Origin: Haematobia irritans
Taxonomy: Eukaryota; Arthropoda; Insecta; Diptera; Muscidae
NCBI RefSeq assembly: GCF_050003625.1
Contig: NC_134397.1
Location: forward strand, 151,982,691 to 152,046,690
Direction: 5' to 3'
Length of the DNA: 64,000 nucleotides
Part shown: positions 58,130 to 64,000 of the stretch, piece by piece
Layout: every line of letters starts with the position of its first letter
Numbering within the stretch: the stretch's first letter is position 1
Notes under the pieces: model-generated
Seen by the model: the letters and a program-made list of their open reading frames with translations, nothing else
The model's database searches: none
Told to the model about the DNA's origin: nothing
Position numbers and translations under genes: made by a program

Positions 58130-59283
58130 AATAAAAGAAAATATGTGTTCCTTATAAAACATATTTAATATTTTATTATTTTTTGAATTATGCAATAGAC
58201 AAATAAATTTGGTTCTTGTCATTTGTGTTTTGTTCTAACATAACTTACACATACAATTACTATCAATAACAACTATAGGGTGAAAAAAATAGACTATATA
58301 AATCATTATCTTCCTTATCATAATAACCATGTCAGCATGTTCCTTCTAATATGTAAATGCGCCTAGATTTCCAATAAATCAGCAGCCTGTAAGCTAAATT
58401 AGTTTTTCTGAAAGTAAACAGTATAATTCGAATTTAATTTTGTTCAATTAAAAGTTAATTTTGTAAAACTTACCTGCATAGAATATCAAGTTAAATTCTT
58501 AGTTCCAGGTTGCAGATTTATAATCTTCTTTTGCAGTTGTAGTCTTCTAGCATAAAAAGGTGTATTAAGGAGCTCGGTAATAATTAATTAATTTTAGTAC
58601 AATTCCTTTCCAAAATTTCCACACATTCAGATATACTGCTATCTACTTGGGTTCAAACTGAAAAAGGCAGGTAAAACAAAAATTCAATCTAATGCCAACG
58701 CTACTTCGCAACTTCAAGACCCAACAACAACAAAACCCAACAAACCCATACCGCTCTTGGTTTTAAGAAAACTAGGAGTGAAAAAATTATAATTTTAAAA
58801 GATCAATATGGTACCCACCTTTTGATTGCTAACATATTCTTATATTCTTATATATTTGATAAAATGATGGAGTTGATTGATTGACCAATTTCACGAAATA
58901 AAATTGCTCACTAAAATAAATGAATAAAAAATATATTATTTTAGTTTGTTTAATGTAAACAGGCTTCAATAGAAAACGGTATTCACATTTCACAATGTCT
59001 TACCTTCAATAAACGTAGATTGTTTTCCATTTTTACAATACCACAAAACACAAACACAGGTAATTTCTAATTCGTTCTCTCATATATTTTTTCAAACGTT
59101 TACCACGTGACCATTTGTTGTTGCACACTTTATTTATTTCAACCCTTTGCTATGATTTGTTGTTGCGTTGAAAATATTTATGCACACATTTTGAATGCAG
59201 CAGACAGAATGTCGCCAATCATGTTTTTCAATTTACGCGAAAAACAAAAACCCAACCGTTCGTTACGAGTTACTTCCACAGAC
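58130..59283 (-). other. Candidate three-exon transcription unit inside a transposon
   Basis: Minus-strand signals in order: start near 59283; exon 1 to 59004 ending AAG|GTAAGA, with an ATGG start codon 27 bases before the donor (MENNLRLLK); acceptor CCTTTTTCAG before 58657; exon 2 to 58474 ending CAG|GTAAGT; a 66-base intron (typical fly size) to acceptor TTACTTTCAG before 58407; exon 3 with AATAAAA words near 58170 and 58130. The reading frame from the ATG meets TAG early in exon 2, so a coding role is unsupported; it could be a captured 5' leader, a non-coding RNA or coincidence. Confidence 0.35.
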
Positions 59284-59312
59284 TGATCTCTCCATCACAC
59301 ATTTTTTTATAA
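59282..59312 (-). promoter_or_regulatory. Candidate Pol II core promoter
   Basis: On minus, TATAAAAAAA lies about 27 bases upstream of the A in TCAGTC, which matches the insect initiator consensus TCAGTY. Both elements and a near-typical spacing occur just upstream of the splice-like signals described for 58130-59283. No expression evidence is available. Confidence 0.4.
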
Positions 59313-61886
59313 ATACCCATTCTCTTGTTCTCTTTTCGCTCTTTCCATTGCTCAAAATTATTCAATTTCAATCACAAAGGTGATTGGATCAATCACATGT
59401 GTAATTGGAAACGGAAAATTTTTCAATCACGTTTGTAATTGAAAATTATTTCCGAATTGATTAACAAATTGATTGAATCAATTAATATTTTAATTGGAAA
59501 CGTAACAAATATCAATCATTTTTTTAATTGGTTTTTATTCGGATTTGATTAAATAATTAATTGAATCAATTAACATATTAATTGAATCCGTTTCCAAATT
59601 CAGTTAAATGTTTAATTGAAAAAAATTTGGTGATAATTTTTTGTGTGTAGATGGCAGCTATATCTAAATCTGAACCGATTTTTTCCAAAAACAATAGCAA
59701 TTGTCTCTGTCTCAAGAAACGGCCCTATGCCAAATTTGAGGACGATTGGACTTAAATTGCGAGCTGTACTTTGTGCACAAAATTACATATACAGACAGAC
59801 GGACGGACAGACAGACAGACGGACATCGCTAAATCGACTCAGATTTTAATTCTTACCCGATCGGTATACTAAAAGATGGGTCTATGACCACTATTTCTTG
59901 GCGTTATATACAAATGCACAAACTTATTATACCCTGTACCACAGTAGTGGTGAAGGGCATAATTAATTAGATCAATTAATTTCATGGTTGAAGACAAAAA
60001 ATATTTTATTGTGTGTGGGAGCCGGTTCCACGACACCGCTATAAATAATCAAATAGCAACTTACCATTATTTAATATAACAAAAAATAAAAGCATTGCTT
60101 TAAGTATGTGTTTGAAAAATATTGTTTGTAATTTATTTTTAATTCAAGACAACAAACATATGATTTTTAAATTTTATTTAAAATGTGTGTTTTAAAACAG
60201 GACTAGAAATCATAAAGCAAAACATAAACTTAACATATTCATCGTGTATAAAAAATACTAAGAATAAAAAATTAAATAAAAGCCAAAAAATAAATTGAAT
60301 ATTATAAAACGTCTATCTTCGATTAGTTTTTAAAAATTCTCTGAGAACAGAATACAACGAAGCAACTGTCGAGAGCAGCGGTGCCAACTCTGTGGATTTT
60401 TCGTGATTTTGACGATTTTAGATGGTAAATTGGGCATGTGACGATTTATGATTTTAATCAACGTATTTATAAATTGACTATTTTTGAAAATGTGCGTCTC
60501 AAGTTTCCTTTTAGTGTTTTTATTTCGTGTTTTTAGTTGTAATGTAAATATCAATACTAAAAAATATGCTTAACATACTCTCTCTGCCACAATCTTAATT
60601 GGATTAAACACATCGCAAAGCTTGAATTAAAATATAAAACAACTGTAGCTTTGATTATTCTGGGGGGCAAGAACTATTCTGGGGGGGGGGGGGCTACGCC
60701 CCCCCCCCCAGCACCCCCCTAGCTACGCCAATGAGCACAATGTACCAAATTTCAACTCAATCGGATGAAAATTGCTTCTCCAAGAGGCTCCAAAACCAAA
60801 TCTCGGGATCGGTTATATGGGGCTATATATGATTATGGACTGATATGGACAACTTTTGGCATGGTTGTTAAATATCATATACTATCACCACGTACCAAAT
60901 TTCAAGCAGATCGGATGAATTTTGCTTCTGCAAAAGGCACCGGAGGTCAAATCTGGGGATCGGTTTATATGGGAGCTATATATAATTATGGACTGATAGG
61001 AACCAATTCCTGCATGGTTGTTGGATACCATATACTAACTTCACGTACCAAATTTCAACCGAATGGGAAGAATTTTGCTCTTACAACGGGCTCTGGAGGT
61101 CAAATCTGGGGATCGGTTTATATGGGGCCTATACATAATTATGGACCGATACCGACCAATTTTTGCATGGTTGTTAGAGACTATATACTAACACCATGTA
61201 CCAAATTTCAGCCGGATCGGATGAAATTTGCTTCTCTTAAAGGCTCCGCAAGCCAAATTGGGGGATCGGTTTATATGGGGGCTATATATAATTATGGACC
61301 GATGTGGATCAATTTTGCGTAGTTATTAGAGACCATATACTAACACCATGTACCAAATTTCAGCCGGATCGGATGAAATTTGCTTCTCTCAGAGACCTCG
61401 CAAGCCAAATCGGGGGATCGGTTTATATGGGGGCTATATATAATTATGGACCGATGTGGACCAATTTTTGCATGGGTGTTAGAGACCGTATAATAACACC
61501 ATGTTCCAAATTTCATCCGGATCGGATGAAATTTGCTTCTCTTAGAGGCCTCGCAAGCCAAATTTGGGGGTCCGTTTATATGGGGGCTATAAGTAAAAGT
61601 GGACCGATATGGCCCATTTGCAATACCATCTGACCTACATCAATAACAACTACTTGTGCCAAGTTTCAAGTCGATAGCTTGTTTCGTTCGGAAGTTAGCG
61701 TGATTTCAACAGACGGACGGACGGACATGCTCAGATCGACTCAGAATTTCACCACGACCCAGAATATATATACTTTATGGGGTCTTAGAGCAATATTTTG
61801 TTGTGTTACAAACGGAATGACAAAGTTAATATACCCCCATCCTATGGTGGAGGGTATAAAAGTGACAAATTTAAATTTGCATCCTA

Positions 61887-62779
61887 CACGCAAAAAATAA
61901 TTCTTTCCTCCCAAACGAAATTTTAGACAAACAAAGTTCGTTTCTCATTTGCTTTTCATTGAAAGGAAGTGTATTTGGAAAAAATTATATACTTTTTGTG
62001 CTAAACGTTTCTTCTTTTCCAGGATTTAAAAACACTTTCATAAAGACTAACTCCAAAAATTTTTTTCTGGGTAATTGCATTTTCCCTCACATCTTTCTCA
62101 CTTCCACGAAGTTTTTTAGTTCTTAGCACCTTTTTCCGTAATACAAACAATGTAGAAGAAATTATACGATTTTATAAATTTTTAAAATTTTTTTTTACCT
62201 TTCGCCTGGACGGAGAATCGAAACACACTACAAACACACTACCAACACACTATCCACTGAGCTATGTAGCCGTTATTGTCATCAATAGACAATTACCCAT
62301 ATAAGTTATATTTATATAGCATAGCTTGCGGCGCCCACGAGCCGATTAAACCAAGTTTATTTCACAGATAAATACATTTAGTTGGGCACCATGGAGCAGT
62401 GGTTGCTACGTCTGACTTGCATGCCAAGGGTTGGGTTCGATCCCTGCTTCGACCAAAGTTTTTTTTTTCACATATATTCCAGATATGTTAGGAAGATTCC
62501 GAAAAAATGTTCAACATTACATTGTAGTATATTAAATTTTGAACTGTAAAATATGTCTTATTAAAGACCTAAAGTCAGAAAAGAACAGTGTTTGATATAA
62601 ACGAAATGGACTGTGTTGTTGGTTCAAAAATAACTTTTTTTATTAAAAAAATTAACATTTTGTAACAAACGAATTTTTTTCGTGATAAAAGTGTATACAT
62701 TTCGAAGTAATTCAAAAAACTCTAACAAAAGAAAAACGTTTTCGGTACACGTTTTCCAAACGTTTTTTTTCTTTGCGTG
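61887..62779 (+). mobile_element. Family D element with tRNA-like pair, 893 bp
   Basis: Left end CACGCAAAAAATAATTC and right end (minus) CACGCAAAGAAAAAAAACG, TA at 61885-61886 and 62780-62781. The middle (62085-62470) is the same block as in family A (CACTTCCACGAAGTTTTTTAG, CTTAGCACCTTTTTC, then two tRNA-like segments), although termini and flanking arms differ from family A. Confidence 0.82.
62205..62455. repeat. Inverted pair of tRNA-like segments in family D
   Basis: Minus segment 62205-62280 keeps an A-box-like word (CCACTGAGCTATG on plus) but its B-box side is scrambled by repeats of AACACACTA. Plus segment 62383-62455 keeps GGAGCAGTGG and GGTTCGATCCC (a good B-box) followed by GCTTCGACC and a T-run. 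Layout as at 29788-30084. Confidence 0.65.
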
Positions 62780-62781
62780 TA

Positions 62782-62940
62782 GAATCAAGTACGCAAACCC
62801 CAAATTCAAAAGAGAATTGTGCTCTAAAAGTATCCTTACTTGAATTCTCCGCTTATTAGGTTCGGAAACAATACCAAAATCAATAGAGTAAAGACAAAAT
62901 ATTTGGAATTGGTCATGCTTATTTTAAGTGTACAACAGAT
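62782..62940 (-). mobile_element. Family C fragment
   Basis: On minus: CACTTAAAATAAGCATGACC, CCAAATATTTTGTCTTTACT, TTGGTATTGTTTCCGAACC and AGCGGAGAATTCAAGTAAGG follow the left half of 55643-56089. The far half is missing. Confidence 0.65.
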
Positions 62941-63693
62941 AGGGTCACGGCCTAAAGGTAAAAAAAGTTGATGCGGTCACCCACCAGTTTTGTAGCAATT
63001 TCAGAACACCAATTTTTTTCCCGTGCACCCTACGACCCCCCGAAATACAATTTATTGTGCTGTGTCGTCATTGGAAGACCGATCGAAAAGAAACGCATAT
63101 CGTTGTTCGCGGTTGATCAGGTGCTATATTTCGTGCATTGATCATTTTTGACTCCGACGTCAAATTTAATTTTGAATTTTTTTATTTCGCTTCGTATACT
63201 TCTATGATGCCCATTTCTGATAACCATTATAAAGATCTTAACAATATATGAAACGTGTGCTATTGAAGTATTTACTTATATTCATAAACAAAGATGTTAC
63301 AGAGATTTTAAAAAGTCAATAGGTCACCCTACACACCACCAAATAGTTTTTGCTGTGTTGTCATAATGTCCGATCGAAACCACATGCACATCGTTATTCA
63401 CATCTACTAAATTAATTTATAGGGCATTTAGAACACAAAACCTGTTTATTTTGGATTTCATTCAAATCGGATAGAAATTATGGAGTCTAGGAGCCAAAAA
63501 GGTAAAATTGTGACATCGGTCTATTTGTAAGATATTCGCAAACATGGAACGATACGCACCATATTCAGCATGGCTATATGTGGGCCTAAAATAAAAATGT
63601 TTTTATTTACGGCAAAAAAAATTATATATGCAAGATTGTTTGGTGATAAATGTTCCAAATATTCGGTGTGACTTTTCTGTGTTTAGTAATATA
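62941..63693. other. No gene seen; diverged direct repeat
   Basis: Two related blocks, about 63058-63115 and 63350-63405, share TGCTGTGTYGTCAT, CCGATCGAAA and CACATCGTT-like words, and GGTCACCC precedes each. 63440-63600 resembles decayed type 2 body (CAAATCGGATAGAAATTATGG). No protein recognised. Confidence 0.45.
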
Positions 63694-64000
63694 CACAAAG
63701 AAAATTTCATTAAAATTGAGCCAACGAAAATTTTTCATTGATATAACGAAACATTTGCATTAATACAATGAAAAGATTCGTTAATAGTAGGAAACGTTGC
63801 GTTGATTAACAGAAACTTCGTTATAATAACGTAAAATTTCGTTATATTAACGAATTTGTTTCATTGCCTCACTTTTAACGACACATTTCGTTAGTATAAT
63901 GAAATTTTACGTTATTATAACGAAGTTTCTGTTAATCAACGCAACGTTTCCTACTATTAACGAATCTTTTCATTGTATTAATGGAATATTAATTATTAAT
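63694..64000. mobile_element. Palindromic TA-flanked element running off the window
   Basis: Left end CACAAAGAAAATTTC after TA (63692-63693). Bases 63761-63840 are a perfect reverse complement of 63901-63980 (80 bp), with weaker pairing inward to about 63855 and 63886. CGTTAATAGTAGG and AACGAAGTTTCTG words make up the arms. The right terminus lies beyond 64000. No coding capacity. Confidence 0.88.

Larger units (their letters stand above)
57746..59647. mobile_element. Family E long element, 1,902 bp
   Basis: Left end CACACAAAAAAAATTTTTTTG and right end (minus) CACACAAAAAATTATC, TA on both sides (57744-57745 and 59648-59649). The AATCAATT-rich arms (57746-58095 and 59350-59647) match the short family E copies. 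The 1.25-kb centre (58096-59349) is unlike any other sequence in the window and shows ordered splice-site-like and promoter-like signals on minus. Confidence 0.88.
56510..59963 (+). mobile_element. Type 5 element split by a long family E element
   Basis: Left end AGTAAGTAAAGTCTAAAGCC, CGGGCGGAGCCGAC, then ATACCCTTCACCACTATG. Modules have a 153-bp step (GATATATATG at 57311 and 57464). After the insertion, the right end has GACGGACGGACAGACAGACA, a CGACTCAG core and hairpin TATACCCTGTACCACAGTAG..GTGGTGAAGGGCATA (59929-59962). The inverted end word is CCCTTCACCACT / AGTGGTGAAGGG, unique to this type. Confidence 0.85.
56390..60020. mobile_element. Family E copy split by a type 5 element
   Basis: Left part about 56390-56509 (CAATCGCAAAAATTAG, TTAATTAATTTTTTAATTGG) and right part 59964-60020 (AGATCAATTAATTTCATGG, TTGAAGACAAAAAATATTTT, ending GTGTGTG) are two pieces of one family E element. 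The right piece corresponds, inverted, to the start of the second copy at about 21808. Type 5 sits between them. Confidence 0.7.
56235..60733. mobile_element. hAT-like DNA transposon (4.5 kb with nested elements)
   Basis: Terminal inverted repeats CATTGGCGGAGCTAG (56235) and CTAGCTACGCCAATG (ending 60733) differ at one base. A perfect 8-bp target duplication AGCACAAT flanks it (56227-56234 and 60734-60741) within a type 1 module whose uninterrupted form is seen elsewhere. An 8-bp duplication with CA..GGCGNAG ends is the hAT signature. Subterminal G-run/C-run palindromes (CTGGGGGGGG..CCCCCCCCC) occur near both ends. About 1 kb is its own sequence; no hAT transposase or zinc-finger frame is visible, so it is non-autonomous. 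Confidence 0.9.
55361..61861 (+). mobile_element. Type 1 element hosting a five-level nest
   Basis: Left end ACAAGTATATACGGCCG, TTCGGCCAGGCCGAA, TACCCTCCACCATGG at 55361; host sequence is interrupted at 55643 (family C) and 56235 (hAT-like). Modules resume at 60734 and run to about 61580. The right end has GACGGACGGACGGACATG, ATATATATAC and CCTATGGTGGAGGGTATA ending 61859. The inverted end word TACCCTCCACCAT / ATGGTGGAGGGTA is perfect. Confidence 0.88.

Overview
The window looks like nuclear DNA of a higher fly (Diptera, most likely Muscidae or a close calyptrate relative). It is AT-rich and built almost entirely of nested transposable elements. It carries mini-me-type ends (a TA tract, a conserved core, then a GTCY tract, a signature known from dipterans), a tRNA-derived SINE with its apparent LINE partner, mariner relics and many TA-flanked inverted-repeat elements. 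I found no intact host protein-coding gene, rRNA or genuine tRNA. The species cannot be fixed from the sequence alone.

Most of the window is one superfamily of non-autonomous elements, here split into types 1-5. Each has a left end starting ACAAGTA followed by a GC-rich hairpin (TTCGGCC/GGCCGAA in types 1-2, AGTCGG/CCGACT in types 3-5). Each has a right end with a GTCY tract, a core, a TA tract and a double-stem hairpin of form TATACCC..CCAY..RTGG..GGGTATA. In types 1, 3, 4 and 5 the space between is filled by modules with a 153-bp period. The plus strand is used here for ACAAGTA end first. In type 1 an array of 29-bp palindromic units can sit between the left end and the modules. Large copies: type 1 at 1971-5092, 9741-11847, 17714-19899, 20947-21684, 25421-27067, 36784-39392, 45687-47597 and 55361-61861; type 2 at 6921-9551, 15660-16553 and 41524-45193; type 3 at 42873-44489; type 4 at 28574-32861 and 32866-33902; type 5 at 56510-59963.

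A second layer is TA-flanked terminal-inverted-repeat elements, labelled here by terminus: A (CACSCTCA.., rich in AACATATG-like words), B (CACGCAGAGAAG), C (CACTGAAAAAAA), D (CACGCAAAAAA), E (CACACAAAAAAA, rich in AATCAATT), F (CACCGAAAAAAA) and G (CCCAGCAAAAAC). They insert into types 1-5 and into each other. The deepest nest is 55361-61861: type 1 contains a hAT-like element with an 8-bp target duplication (56235-60733), which contains a broken family E element, which contains type 5, which contains a 1.9-kb family E element (57746-59647) with a possible spliced transcription unit inside.

A third layer is retroelements and DNA-transposon coding relics: SINE copies (1380, 9773, 14143 and fragments), a 5'-truncated RNase H LINE (22244-23405) whose 3' tail matches the SINE tail, an older LINE relic (14484-15580), a Penelope-like terminus with a hammerhead ribozyme (25235-25299) beside a 189-bp foldback, an internally deleted mariner-like transposase (39829-40541) and a mariner relic (16560-16940). 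Gene-free stretches without recognisable elements are listed explicitly.
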